Source: Sphingobacterium bambusae
GTDB taxonomy: Bacteria > Bacteroidota > Bacteroidia > Sphingobacteriales > Sphingobacteriaceae
NCBI RefSeq assembly: GCF_033955345.1
Contig: NZ_CP138332.1
Coordinates: 2,914,001-2,978,000, forward strand
DNA length: 64,000 nt
Direction: 5' to 3'
Each line of letters begins with the position of its first letter. The stretch's first letter is position 1. Positions 1 to 9,557 of this stretch are shown here, piece after piece. The notes below the pieces were generated by a model. The model saw nothing but the letters and a program-made list of their open reading frames with translations. It made no database searches and was not told the DNA's origin. A program made the translations under genes and the position numbers.

Positions 1-2121
1 GTCGAGCGACATTTCACTTTCGATCTGTATAGCGTCCCGTTTGTTGTTGTCGGGGTTGATCTTTGTTATGCGGCCAGCACTCAATAGGAAGAACGATTTT
101 TGCTCTTTATCCCACTCCATGCTTCCCCCGGAGGCATCGAGCGCGATTTCCATTTTTGTTTCCTTGGTACGCAGGTTCGTGCTCCAAAGGTTTGCACCTT
201 TCTCAAAGCGGGCTAGGTAAAGCAGCTTTTCGCCATCTTTGGACAGCAAGGCATCAGAAAGTGCCGATGAATGTATGGTTAACCGTGCTTTTCGTTCGTC
301 GATACCCTCCCAGTCGATCTTCAACGGCTCCACGGCTAGTTTACTTTTTGTGCTGTCCTTGGTCTCTTTCTTCTTGTCGGTGGAATCTTTCTTGTTGACT
401 TTCTCCAATTCTTTCAAGAGGTTGAAGTCATCCTTGCTCATGTTGTACCGATCCCATGCATCTTTGGTGAGGAACAGGGTGTAAACATCCAGTTGTGATC
501 CTCCGCTGAAGGCGTGGCTCTTCATGCCGTGGCGGTTGCTGAACCAAAGGATCTGCTTGCCTCCGTTTGCCCACTGTGGCTTCATGTCGCTGTATCCACT
601 TTTCGTTAGGTTGACCATTTTCTTTTTCCCTTCTGCGTCAAGCAGTACCACCTCGCTGTTGGCCATGGTGGGGCGATAGCTCGCTAAAAGCAATTTGCTG
701 TCGGGACTCCAAGTAAAGTACTGGTCGCCATCGCTCATGTGAAAAAGCTGCTCGGGCGTGAGTAGGGTCACCACATTTTTTGAGGCGATATCGAGCACGC
801 GCAGTGTCCGCCGGTCTTCGATGAAAGCGAGTTTCTTGCTATCAGGAGACAGTTGGGGTAGATAGTTGTCCTTTTGGTTGCTCACCAAAGGTTTTTCCTC
901 GATCAGCGTAGAGGCGAAGAAGAAAGGCTCCTCCTTGCGTACCTTGCTGGCTTGGAAAATCTGCCAACGGCCATCGCGCTCGCTGGCGTAGACGATGGAC
1001 TTGCCATCTGGCGCAAACTGTACGAAACGTTCTTGCGCAGGGGTAGTCGTAATCCTCTTGGTTATTTTCCCATCTACGGAAGTAACGAACACCTCCCCAC
1101 GGGAGATAAAAGCCACTTCTTTTCCATCGGGAGAAATCGACATTTCGCGCACTCCACCATTGATGTCGATATGGCTATCTTGGTTTGCGGAAGCCTGCGA
1201 TTTGATGCTGACAGGTACTTTTGTAGCTGCAGCGCCCTCTTTGTAGGTGTATAGCTCGCCATCGTAGGAAAAGCAGAGCAGTCCATCTGTGGAACTACTT
1301 AGCGAGCGTACAGGATGCTTTTTAAACTGTGTAAGTTGAGCCTGTTGCTGCGGTTGTGCTAACGACAGTTTATGGACGTTGAAATTTCCGCTTTGCTCAC
1401 TCAGGTAGTAGATGGATTTTTCATCTTTGGAGAAAAGAGGATGTCTGTTCTCTCCGTAGAAGGAGCTGATCTTTTGGTGTTTCCCACTTTTCCTATCCCA
1501 CAGCCAAATATCGCGGGCTATGGATGACTGTTGGTGCTTGCGCCACTCGTTCTCACCGCCTTTCTTGTCGTGGTAGATCATCTTTTGACCGTCCTTGCTA
1601 AATTGCACATATTCTGCGGGCGAGGTCAACAGCTGCTGTATGCGGCCGCCATTTGTCGACACGGTGTATAGCTCGGGCTGCGATCCGGTAGGGTATTGGC
1701 GGTGGCTGGCTATATCTTGACGGCCTGCACCAAAGACGATGCTCTTACCATCGGGTGTAAAGCTATAAGGATATTCCGCCGAGGAATGAAAGGTCAGTCG
1801 TTGTGCATCTCCACCGTCGGCATCCATCAGATAAACATCAAAATTACCGTAGCGATCGGAAGCGAATGCAATTTTTGCACCATCGGGGCTCCAAACGGGC
1901 ATAAAATCATGTGCTTGGTGGAAGGTAAGTCTTGTTGCGGCACCTCCTTGTGTAGGCACCTTGTAAAGGTCGCCCTTGTAGGTGAAAGCGATCTGTTGTC
2001 CGTCCGGCGAGATCGCCGGATAGCGCATCCATTGCGGCTTCTCGCTTATCTGCGCCTGTGCCAAAGGAAGGCTTGCTGCAAGGAGCAGGGACGAAATGAC
2101 CCGAGTAAAGTTTATTTTCAT
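1..2121 (-). CDS. Secreted tricorn-like S41 peptidase, N-terminal 707 residues (3' end outside window)
   Basis: The frame is open from an ATG at 2121 to the window edge, giving 707 residues with the C-terminus missing. It begins with a signal peptide (MKINFTRVISSLLLAASLPL, then AQAQ). It continues with beta-propeller repeats of TolB/tricorn type such as SPDGQQIAFTYKGDLYKVP, WSPDGAKIAFASDRYGNFDV and TPDGKSIVFGAGRQ. A charged linker (KKDSTDKKKETKDSTKSK) lies near residue 600. The gene at 5787-8942 has the same plan and continues into PDZ and S41 peptidase domains, so I infer that this one does too, beyond the edge. The family comprises periplasmic or surface peptidases that degrade peptides. 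A stand-alone propeller protein is the alternative, because no catalytic residue is visible here. Confidence 0.85.
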   Translation of the reverse strand, partial: MKINFTRVISSLLLAASLPLAQAQISEKPQWMRYPAISPDGQQIAFTYKGDLYKVPTQGGAATRLTFHQAHDFMPVWSPDGAKIAFASDRYGNFDVYLMDADGGDAQRLTFHSSAEYPYSFTPDGKSIVFGAGRQDIASHRQYPTGSQPELYTVSTNGGRIQQLLTSPAEYVQFSKDGQKMIYHDKKGGENEWRKHQQSSIARDIWLWDRKSGKHQKISSFYGENRHPLFSKDEKSIYYLSEQSGNFNVHKLSLAQPQQQAQLTQFKKHPVRSLSSSTDGLLCFSYDGELYTYKEGAAATKVPVSIKSQASANQDSHIDINGGVREMSISPDGKEVAFISRGEVFVTSVDGKITKRITTTPAQERFVQFAPDGKSIVYASERDGRWQIFQASKVRKEEPFFFASTLIEEKPLVSNQKDNYLPQLSPDSKKLAFIEDRRTLRVLDIASKNVVTLLTPEQLFHMSDGDQYFTWSPDSKLLLASYRPTMANSEVVLLDAEGKKKMVNLTKSGYSDMKPQWANGGKQILWFSNRHGMKSHAFSGGSQLDVYTLFLTKDAWDRYNMSKDDFNLLKELEKVNKKDSTDKKKETKDSTKSKLAVEPLKIDWEGIDERKARLTIHSSALSDALLSKDGEKLLYLARFEKGANLWSTNLRTKETKMEIALDASGGSMEWDKEQKSFFLLSAGRITKINPDNNKRDAIQIESEMSLD

Positions 2122-2366
2122 GTATATGTGTTTGTTATTTTTCTTTGCGTTTACCACAATGAATTCCAACAAGTTTGATTGTCAGTAGGCCCTTCTAGGG
2201 CTGGCCATCCGTACGGTTAATGTTTCGTTGATGCGTTACGCGGGCATCATCATCAGGCTTGTCAGTTTTCGGATGCAATATACGAGATGTTGCACTCGAA
2301 AAAAAGTAACGGTTTCGCTTTAAAGGAAGAGACTGTTTCCGGTTTTTGAGCTTTCGATATAGTGCA
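2122..2366. other. Intergenic region upstream of the tricorn-like gene
   Basis: These 245 bases lie between the start of the tricorn-like gene and the terminator of the TonB-dependent receptor gene. They should hold the promoter of the former. I found no convincing TAnnTTTG element and no small gene. Confidence 0.4.
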
Positions 2367-2399
2367 TAAAAAAAGGCCGCTCCAGAAACGGAACGACCT
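2367..2399 (-). terminator. Intrinsic terminator of the TonB-dependent receptor gene
   Basis: A 10-bp stem (2374-2383 with 2390-2399, three G-U pairs) has a 6-base loop. It is followed on the minus strand by eight T residues (A-run 2367-2374). It lies 31 bases after the receptor stop codon. Confidence 0.8.
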
Positions 2400-2429
2400 A
2401 TTTGTATAGAGGAAGGGAATTTTTAGCTT

Positions 2430-5400
2430 TTAGAAGGCGTAGCGTGCGCCGATCTGTAATTGCCAAGGGTTACCGTTGTATCCAGCAACACCGGCGGTAT
2501 TCACTTCGTATTTGAACTGTTGTGCCGCTTGATCGAATCCGGTTACGCGGTACAGCGCTGTGTTGCCATAACTTCTGTATACGCCCCACTCTTTGTTGAG
2601 CATATTGGCGAAGTTGAACACATCTACCGAAAGCTCTACACCATGTGTTTTATAGAACTTGATTTCTTTAGCAAGACGTAAGTCGATGGTTCCGTAGAAC
2701 TCATTGATACCGGCGTTACGTTCGGCAATTGTTCCTGCTGCCGATGTGATAAAATCTTTGATGCTTTGGCTGGCGTCGGGGTTGTCCAAAATAGCCTGCA
2801 AGCCTGTTCTTAGGTTTTCAGGAGTGCTTGTGCTGTTAGGGTCGAACACAAAAGCAAGGTCATTGGACGAGGTGACGAAATCGCCATTGGTGTTACCGCC
2901 CGAAAGAAGGCTATAGCGCGTACCACCTGTACCCGTGAAACGAAGACCGAACTTCACACCCCAAAAAGTAGGCGCTGTACCATAGGCAACGACTTTATGT
3001 CTGAAATGGTTCGATGAGTAGGTCACCGCGCTAAGGTTACGAGGATCATCGACCACAGGCTGAGAAAGTGTAGCCGAGTTGGCCACATTACCATTGAAAG
3101 AGGTGTTGTCCTTGGTGTCGTTCCACGTGTAGCTTGCCGTGATTTCACCATCTCCATAGTAACGGTAAGTTCCGTCAAGGACAATAGCAAACTGATTCAC
3201 CTTACCAAGACTTGTCAATTCCATCACGCGACCCAATTTGTCTGAGCGACGTCCTTGTTGCCAGTCTGGCTGTCCGTTGTTTGCTGGGATAGTATTCGCC
3301 GGAACAAACACACCTCTATTTGCTTCGTTACTCAAGCGGAAGAAAGGATCTACAACCATGTTACGGTCAACATAGGTATAGTTGTTGCGCGCGAGGGTCA
3401 TGTATCCCGAAAGGCCTAGTTTGAAACGGTCAGTAAGGAATTTGTTGTAGGAGATATTTGCTTTATACACCGTTGGTACCTTGGCATCTTCTCCTGTGTA
3501 GTTAATCATGGGTAACTGGTATTGCTCTAATGAAGGGATGCTACCCTGATTTTGTCTGTAAGCAAGGAAGTCAGGTGTTGGTACAAGTGGTGTACGCACA
3601 TCTACTGTGGCAAAGTTTGAACCATCGAAAGTAAGGTTGTTGATGATCATGTAGTTGTTGATATCCGAAGCGAATATACCGGCACCTGCACGAAGGTAGT
3701 CTGTTTGGTTTTCGTTGATATCCCAGTTGAACTGTATACGTGGTTGCAAGATGAACGAGGCAAGTTTATTGTCTGTGCGGATGTCAAGCTCGTCGTACAC
3801 CAATTGATTGAAGGTGGCTTTAGGGTAGGCTGCATAGTCCATACGTAAGCCAGCTGTCATTTCTAAACCAGCGGCGATGTTTTTACGCATTTGTCCGTAC
3901 AGGCCAATATTCATGATCGTTCCGTTTACTGAAACATCATCCTTTAGAGGAACCTCGCGGTAATAGCGGTATGGCTGCATATTGTTGAAGTTCTCTAGGG
4001 ATGTGACGTCTCCAGAGTTGGTGAAATGGAAGCGTCCGTTTACCTCAGATCCGTAAATAGACTTTGATTGTGTGGCCATCACATCTACACCGAGTGTGTA
4101 TTTCGCAAAGTCCGTATCGAAAAATAAGTTATTCGTTAATTGCAGTACATTGTTCTTAAAGCTCTCTTGCGCGAAACGGTGACCACCTAGTTGAATGGAC
4201 GTGGATAGGTTGCTACCCCCAACATTGGACACCACGTTCTCAACGATCGCTCTTGGAATATAACCATTACCAATTTGATCATTTTGTGTACTGTTCTGAT
4301 AAACATATAAGTGTTGTACTTTTAGCTCATTCGTTACCCTTGGGGAGATCGAAGTACGTAAAGTTGCTAAAAAGCTATTGTCGAAATTCTTGTCGTTACC
4401 GTATGATTCCAATAGGTTGATGTTGGAGTTGTCGCCTAAGCCCAAAGGATTGTAATCGTAAGTTAGATTGTTTCGGATGGTCAATAGGTTTTTCTCATTG
4501 ATCTGCCAATCTAAACGAAGAAATCCTGCATCAGATGTTCTTTTCTTGTCGATAGACCCAGTTTGCTGCTGTGCGGATACGCCGTATTTATCGCGGGCGA
4601 TGCCTAGATAGCGATCCAAGGTTGTCTGGTTGATGCGGTATAGTACTTCGTCAGCTGGAGACTGCACATCGGCGATCAGAAGTGAACGGTTGTCCTGCTG
4701 TCTGTCCCACACTAAGAAAAAGTGGAGCTTGTCCTTGATGATTGGCCCACCGAGGGAGAATCCATACTGATTGGTCGTGTAATTTCCTATACGGTCGTTT
4801 CCGCGAATATCGTAGTTGCTGGTCAAATAGTCCGCGCGGCTGAAGAAGAAGGCCGATCCTGTCAATTGGTTGGTTCCGGCTTTTGTCGCAGCACTGATCG
4901 TACCGCCGCCGCTTCGGCCGAAAGTAACATCATACTGGTTCGTAACCACTTTAAATTCTCGAACAGCTTCCATAGAAACGGAATAAGGGGCACCACTACG
5001 AGATGTTGTAGAACCCGATGAGGTCGGGTTTTTGGCATTCATCCCATCAATGGTAAAATTTGTTGATGACCCAAGCTGCCCGGCGATGCTACCTCCGCTG
5101 GTTAATGGAGATAGATCTGTAAGGACGGTAAAGTTACGTCCGTTTACAGGAAGCGTATTTATATCTTTCGACGAGAAAGCCGTTGCAGCACCGAGGTAGT
5201 CTTTGGTGTTTTTCAAGCCAAAGGCGCTGATTTCTACAGCGTCAAGTGAGCGTGCAGTGGATAGCAATTGGATACTCACCTGCGCCACGTCGCCTTGGTT
5301 GAGGTTCACACCGGTAACTATACCCTCTCCGTCTTGTATATGTGTTGCCGTAACGGTGTATGGCCCGCCAAGGGGAAGCTGCTTGATGTCGTAGCTACCG

Positions 5401-5609
5401 CGTTCGTTGGATACGGAGGTTGTGGTAAAACCGGTGGATTCGTTTTTGACGCGAATGGTCGCGCCGCTGACCGGAGCATTTTGCTCGTTGCTGATTGTTC
5501 CTCGAATAGAGGCCTGTGTACCTTGGGCAAGCGCGCCAACGTGCAACATAAGGCCAACCAAGGAAAGTAAAAAACAACTAAGAATGTGTTTTTTTTGAGT
5601 TGAAACCAT
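2430..5609 (-). CDS. TonB-dependent receptor, Oar-like, with carboxypeptidase regulatory-like domain
   Basis: This 1059-residue protein has a signal peptide (CFLLSLVGLMLHVGALAQG). A carboxypeptidase regulatory-like fold follows at about residues 30-110 (ASIRGTISNEQNAPVSGATI). Next comes a plug domain at about 130-240 (LPVNGRNFTVLTDLSPL) and a long beta-barrel ending in the aromatic terminus RYAF typical of outer-membrane barrels. The frame stays open upstream to 5759. I start it at the ATG at 5609, because the extra 50 residues lack signal-peptide character, contain the terminator of the upstream gene (5711-5768), and lie upstream of a TAGCTTTG promoter element at 5637-5644. The family imports large substrates in a TonB-dependent way. 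Two secreted peptidases flank it, so peptide uptake is a reasonable but unproven inference. Confidence 0.9.
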   Translation of the reverse strand: MVSTQKKHILSCFLLSLVGLMLHVGALAQGTQASIRGTISNEQNAPVSGATIRVKNESTGFTTTSVSNERGSYDIKQLPLGGPYTVTATHIQDGEGIVTGVNLNQGDVAQVSIQLLSTARSLDAVEISAFGLKNTKDYLGAATAFSSKDINTLPVNGRNFTVLTDLSPLTSGGSIAGQLGSSTNFTIDGMNAKNPTSSGSTTSRSGAPYSVSMEAVREFKVVTNQYDVTFGRSGGGTISAATKAGTNQLTGSAFFFSRADYLTSNYDIRGNDRIGNYTTNQYGFSLGGPIIKDKLHFFLVWDRQQDNRSLLIADVQSPADEVLYRINQTTLDRYLGIARDKYGVSAQQQTGSIDKKRTSDAGFLRLDWQINEKNLLTIRNNLTYDYNPLGLGDNSNINLLESYGNDKNFDNSFLATLRTSISPRVTNELKVQHLYVYQNSTQNDQIGNGYIPRAIVENVVSNVGGSNLSTSIQLGGHRFAQESFKNNVLQLTNNLFFDTDFAKYTLGVDVMATQSKSIYGSEVNGRFHFTNSGDVTSLENFNNMQPYRYYREVPLKDDVSVNGTIMNIGLYGQMRKNIAAGLEMTAGLRMDYAAYPKATFNQLVYDELDIRTDNKLASFILQPRIQFNWDINENQTDYLRAGAGIFASDINNYMIINNLTFDGSNFATVDVRTPLVPTPDFLAYRQNQGSIPSLEQYQLPMINYTGEDAKVPTVYKANISYNKFLTDRFKLGLSGYMTLARNNYTYVDRNMVVDPFFRLSNEANRGVFVPANTIPANNGQPDWQQGRRSDKLGRVMELTSLGKVNQFAIVLDGTYRYYGDGEITASYTWNDTKDNTSFNGNVANSATLSQPVVDDPRNLSAVTYSSNHFRHKVVAYGTAPTFWGVKFGLRFTGTGGTRYSLLSGGNTNGDFVTSSNDLAFVFDPNSTSTPENLRTGLQAILDNPDASQSIKDFITSAAGTIAERNAGINEFYGTIDLRLAKEIKFYKTHGVELSVDVFNFANMLNKEWGVYRSYGNTALYRVTGFDQAAQQFKYEVNTAGVAGYNGNPWQLQIGARYAF

Positions 5610-5636
5610 GGTGGAGTGTTTTGTGTTGTTGATGCA

Positions 5637-5644
5637 CAAAGCTA
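5637..5644 (-). promoter_or_regulatory. Candidate -7 element TAGCTTTG for the TonB-dependent receptor gene
   Basis: TAGCTTTG matches the Bacteroidota -7 consensus TAnnTTTG. Transcription would start near 5633, giving a leader of about 24 bases to the ATG at 5609. The -33 TTTG is not well conserved. Confidence 0.5.
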
Positions 5645-5710
5645 TTCGTACAATATTAACTGCATGATAGATGTGTTTTAAGTATTTGTTAAGAGGGTAT
5701 GGTATTTTGC

Positions 5711-5768
5711 AAAAAAGAGCGGGTTTATGTTTCAAAGAGCGTATTGCTTGTCGAAACATAAACCCGCT
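5711..5768 (-). terminator. Strong intrinsic terminator after the tricorn-like S41 peptidase
   Basis: A perfect 16-bp inverted repeat (5718-5733 with 5753-5768) encloses a 19-base loop. On the minus strand it is followed by CTTTTTT (5711-5717). It stands 18 bases after the stop codon of the gene at 5787-8942. Confidence 0.85.
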
Positions 5769-5786
5769 AGCCGGTATTTTATCCTT

Positions 5787-8700
5787 TTATTTTAGCTCCT
5801 TCAGAATTTCTTCTACCGCTTTTTCCAATTGAGGATCTTTATCATTCACGCGATCTTGAACAGAGTTTTTGACCAGTATATCTGGTGCTACACCCGTAAG
5901 TTCTAGGTCGTCCCCATCGAGGGTATAGCAACCCCAAGCCGGCACCCGGTACATAGAGCCATCAACCAATCCTTTGGCCGAGGTAAAGATAATCCATCGA
6001 TAGGTTTCTGTACCGATGATTTTCCCTAATTTCAGGGCTTTGAAGCCCGCTGCGGTCATCTCGGCATCGCTCAATGACTGCTCGTTGATGAGTAGCACGA
6101 TGGGTTTTCCGGCAGGTGTAAAGTTCCCCTGCGGAGCTTTCTTTCCGCCACGATACTGCCACTGTAGATAAGGACGTTGTTGTAGAAAACGCAGCACTTC
6201 GTCGTGTACATTCCCGCCGGTGTTGTAGCGAAGATCCAAGATGATGGCTTCTTTGTTGTTTTCTTGTTCGGCCATATCAAGCAAGAATGTCTGTAGTTCT
6301 CCCCCGCCCATATTTTTCATGTGGGAATAGGCAATTCTATTATTGCTTAATGCGTTCACTTTTTTACGATTTCCTTTTATCCATTCATCATAAAGTAATT
6401 CTTTGAAATCGCCGCCAGACTGTGGACGGATATTCACCTGCTGTTCTTTGCCAGCACGCGAAACGGTGAGTTGGATTTCCGGAGCAAGAGAGGGCCAAGT
6501 AAAGTAAGCGTCACGATCTTTTTTCGGATCTATTTTTTCGCCGTTCACGGCAACCAAGATATCTCCCGCCTGCAGGTCTACACCTTTGCGGGATGCAGGC
6601 CCATTGGGCAATATACGATCGATCTTCAGGGGTTGTGCTTGGTCGTAGACAATACCCAGCTCGTTGGTTACAAAGTTGAAATTCTTGCGCTCTTCGGCTC
6701 CGGCAGAGCTAAATCCTAAATGGGATGAGTTGAGCTCGCCCAACATATCATTCAGCAATATGCGAAGGTCTGCACGTGTATTGATGCCATCTAGGTAGCT
6801 TGCATATTTCGTTTTTGTCGCGTTCCAATCAATGCCGTGGAATTTGCTGTCGTAGAAATTCTCTTCTATGCCTGCCCAAGTTTCATAGAACATCTGCTGG
6901 AATTCCTGTGCTAAATCTTTTGTAAATTTATAGCTCATGTTTACTTTGTCGAGCTTATTGCCTTCCAAGCTATATTTTTGGATAGATCCAGCGCTTAAAG
7001 CATAATATTTACCGCCTACCTCAATCAGGTCGCCAATAAAACCATCAGCCACTTTTTCGGTTTTGTTTTCTTCAAAAGGTTCGGTTACCAAACGGTACAC
7101 GGCACTTTTTCCTTCGTGGTTGGACGAGAAGAATACGTAAGTCTTATCCGCTTTCTGGAAAACAAGCGGATTGTATTGTGTTCCCAATGCAGGGCTCACT
7201 TGGCTAATGCGGTCCGACAAACGGTCTAGGTCAATGCTGACCACTGGTCTTTTGTTCGTGGCAGCGGGGCTGCTGCTGGTTTTGGCCTTGTCGTCTTTTT
7301 TTGCAACACTGTCTTTTTTCTCCGTCTTCGTTTCGCTAAATAGCTCATCGAACTTGCTGCTGCGATACGGAGCATCGATGTTTTCTAACGCCATTTTGTA
7401 AATGCTCGAAAACTGCATGCCTGTTGGGTAGGAAGGTTTCGTGCGGTTGCTCGCAAAGTAGATGTATTTACCATCGGGTGACCAATAAGGATTGGCTTCG
7501 GTAACGCCGGTGTTTGTCAGGTTTGTCGTGCTGCCGTTGGCAATGTGGTGCACGAAGATATCTTGTTCAAAATTGCGAATAGCAGTGAATAGTACATAGG
7601 CGCCATCCGGAGAGAACGAGGGTGCTGAGTTTTGAAAGGCCCAAATTTCATCTTTTACGATAACCGTGCTCTTCAACGTTGCGAGATCTAATAAGCGCAC
7701 CTCGTCCCTGCCGCTCAGGTAAACGGCTTTCGTGACCTCGGCATTAAAGGTTAGGTTTCTGTTGTTCCGTAGATCACTTGTCAGCTGTTTGGTATCGCCC
7801 GATCCATCGGCAGGGCGGGTGAACCAATTTTGGTAGCCTTGATGCGTTTGGCTGAATAGTAAGGTCTTATTGTCTTTCAGCCATTTCACCTCCATGGCAC
7901 GTTCGCCGCGATTGGGCATCTTGCGGATAAATTTTCCTTCGATGTCGCTCACGAACACTTCTCCGCGCGATATAAAGGCGATTTTTTTGCCGTCTGGCGC
8001 AACATCGAAAGCGCTGATGTTGTTGCTGACGTCAAATTCCTTTTCTTTCCCGAGCACCTTGTTGCGGCTCAGTTGTATCGTCGGTTGTATCGTTTTCTTT
8101 GTGTTCGTATCATACAGATAGATCTGATAATCTTTTTCAAAAACGATTTTTCCTCCCTCTGCAGCGACAGACGGCCGTTTTATGGATTCCTTGAAATTGG
8201 TCAGAGCGACTTTCTTTCCTGCTTCGAAGGTGTACAGGTTGTATTCATCATTTCCTTCGTCTGAAGCAAAGTATATATGACCATTGCGATCAACACTGGG
8301 CCAAAAGTCCTTGCCAATATAGTCTGTGTACTGTTTAAAAGTTTTAGTTTTCGGGTCATAAGAGCGGATGTCCGGATTGAATGCGCCTTTATATCGTTTT
8401 CTATTGGCAGATGAATAACTCTCCCAAGAATCGTTGAAAAGAAGCTCTCCCGAAGGTGTCTGAACCACGCCATGGATGAAATTAAAGAAGTGTGGCAAGA
8501 TGCGCTCGGCAGTTCCCCCATTTCGATCGACTTTGTAGCTGGAAAACCTGTTGTAGCGCGAGGACGTGAAATAGATCGTTTTGCTATCCCATCCCCAGCT
8601 GTCGACCTCATCGGAGCCCTCATGATACGTGAGCTGCTGTATGTCTCCACCTTCTAAGGGCATGGTAAATACATCCATGTTTCCATTTTGGTTGGATGAA

Positions 8701-8942
8701 AATGCCAACCATTTTCCATCTGGTGATATTTTTGGTGCAATTTCGTTGCCTTCCATGGCGGTTAGGCGAAGGGCCACGCCGCCTTGGCTGCCTACTTTCC
8801 ACAGGTCTCCCTCGAAGCTGAAAACTAGCGTACTGCCATCTGGGCTTAATGTAGGGTAGGAAAGAAAGGCCGGTTGTTGTTGTGCCATGGTCCAAGCACA
8901 ACTGCCGAAAGACAGACCTAAAAAAAGAATTGTTTTGATCAT
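5787..8942 (-). CDS. Secreted tricorn-like S41 peptidase with beta-propeller, PDZ and catalytic domains
   Basis: This 1051-residue protein has a signal peptide (MIKTILFLGLSFGSCAWTMA). Two runs of propeller repeats occupy about residues 25-560 (LSPDGSTLVFSFEGDLWKV, FSPDGAYVLFTA). A charged low-complexity linker lies near 555-580. A tricorn core domain contains Ser740-His741 (NSSHLGF). A PDZ domain covers about 755-840 (PNGPASRKGVDLQAGDI) and an S41 peptidase domain about 865-1030. Ser958 (SLSDAE) is the expected nucleophile. Glu1014 is spaced from it much as in archaeal tricorn, so the catalytic set looks complete. The protein probably trims peptides in the periplasm or at the cell surface. 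It is a paralogue of the gene cut by the left window edge, and the two flank a TonB-dependent receptor. Confidence 0.93.
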   Translation of the reverse strand: MIKTILFLGLSFGSCAWTMAQQQPAFLSYPTLSPDGSTLVFSFEGDLWKVGSQGGVALRLTAMEGNEIAPKISPDGKWLAFSSNQNGNMDVFTMPLEGGDIQQLTYHEGSDEVDSWGWDSKTIYFTSSRYNRFSSYKVDRNGGTAERILPHFFNFIHGVVQTPSGELLFNDSWESYSSANRKRYKGAFNPDIRSYDPKTKTFKQYTDYIGKDFWPSVDRNGHIYFASDEGNDEYNLYTFEAGKKVALTNFKESIKRPSVAAEGGKIVFEKDYQIYLYDTNTKKTIQPTIQLSRNKVLGKEKEFDVSNNISAFDVAPDGKKIAFISRGEVFVSDIEGKFIRKMPNRGERAMEVKWLKDNKTLLFSQTHQGYQNWFTRPADGSGDTKQLTSDLRNNRNLTFNAEVTKAVYLSGRDEVRLLDLATLKSTVIVKDEIWAFQNSAPSFSPDGAYVLFTAIRNFEQDIFVHHIANGSTTNLTNTGVTEANPYWSPDGKYIYFASNRTKPSYPTGMQFSSIYKMALENIDAPYRSSKFDELFSETKTEKKDSVAKKDDKAKTSSSPAATNKRPVVSIDLDRLSDRISQVSPALGTQYNPLVFQKADKTYVFFSSNHEGKSAVYRLVTEPFEENKTEKVADGFIGDLIEVGGKYYALSAGSIQKYSLEGNKLDKVNMSYKFTKDLAQEFQQMFYETWAGIEENFYDSKFHGIDWNATKTKYASYLDGINTRADLRILLNDMLGELNSSHLGFSSAGAEERKNFNFVTNELGIVYDQAQPLKIDRILPNGPASRKGVDLQAGDILVAVNGEKIDPKKDRDAYFTWPSLAPEIQLTVSRAGKEQQVNIRPQSGGDFKELLYDEWIKGNRKKVNALSNNRIAYSHMKNMGGGELQTFLLDMAEQENNKEAIILDLRYNTGGNVHDEVLRFLQQRPYLQWQYRGGKKAPQGNFTPAGKPIVLLINEQSLSDAEMTAAGFKALKLGKIIGTETYRWIIFTSAKGLVDGSMYRVPAWGCYTLDGDDLELTGVAPDILVKNSVQDRVNDKDPQLEKAVEEILKELK

Positions 8943-9036
8943 AAGGAAAGGTAATAAATCATCTGTTGTTTACGTCATCTACTATCGGTTTGAAAATACC
9001 GTTAAACCGGTTGAAATGAGCGATGTCGTTTACCTA

Positions 9037-9044
9037 CAAATATA
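9037..9044 (-). promoter_or_regulatory. Candidate -7 element TATATTTG upstream of the S41 peptidase
   Basis: TATATTTG matches TAnnTTTG and would give a leader of about 90 bases to the ATG at 8942. I see no clear -33 TTTG at the right spacing. Confidence 0.35.
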
Positions 9045-9083
9045 TCATTGTAAAGACTAACTCGTATGTTGGTATTGTATTTT

Positions 9084-9557
9084 TTACAAGCCTCGATTGC
9101 GACCTCGTTGTTTTATTTTGCGGCTGCGGTTGAAGAGCATGCGGCGGAGCTGTAGGACGCCAACGGTGAGCTTTCTTTTGGAACTGAGGTGCGGAATGGC
9201 CATACAGACAAGCACGGCTATGCAAGCGGCTGTGCCCAATGCTCCGCCGTAGCCATCGAAATAGCGACTGGTGTGAAGGTATATCAATCCAAAGAGCAGG
9301 CCCGCGATAACGATGCCCAGCATGTTGGCCAAGCGGTCGCTGCTTACCATGCCTATAAATGAAGCCCCTATGACAACGAGGGGAATATGCTTGGAAAGGT
9401 CGGGAGATAGCCAGATTGGAAAGCAGTGGGAGATCAATCCGACGGCTAGTGCCAAGAGCGCTGAAGCGCGGACCGGCCCCTGTTTGAATCGCATATGAAG
9501 CAGATGCGTGAGGACGGCACTTGACGCGGAAAGAATGAGAATGATAGCATTGATCAT
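9084..9557 (-). CDS. Small integral membrane protein B of a homologous pair
   Basis: This protein of 157 residues starts at the ATG at 9557, inside an ATGA overlap with the stop of the upstream gene. Longer starts upstream in this frame would run through the coding sequence of that gene. About four to five hydrophobic segments are visible (roughly residues 2-20, 30-48, 57-72, 77-95, 104-123). A strongly basic tail follows (RRMLFNRSRKIKQRGRNRGL), presumably cytoplasmic. Motifs QGP (26-28), GASFIGMVSS (64-73) and GYGGALGT (102-109) recur in the same order and spacing in the upstream partner. I do not recognise a named family. A two-subunit small transporter or channel is the natural guess. The YjjP/YjjB class of split exporters is only a loose analogy. 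Confidence 0.75.
   Translation of the reverse strand: MINAIILILSASSAVLTHLLHMRFKQGPVRASALLALAVGLISHCFPIWLSPDLSKHIPLVVIGASFIGMVSSDRLANMLGIVIAGLLFGLIYLHTSRYFDGYGGALGTAACIAVLVCMAIPHLSSKRKLTVGVLQLRRMLFNRSRKIKQRGRNRGL

Noticed and set aside
5610..5759. N-terminal extension of the TonB-dependent receptor by 50 residues
   Set aside because: The stretch contains the neighbouring gene's terminator and the receptor's own promoter box, and the signal peptide begins at 5609.
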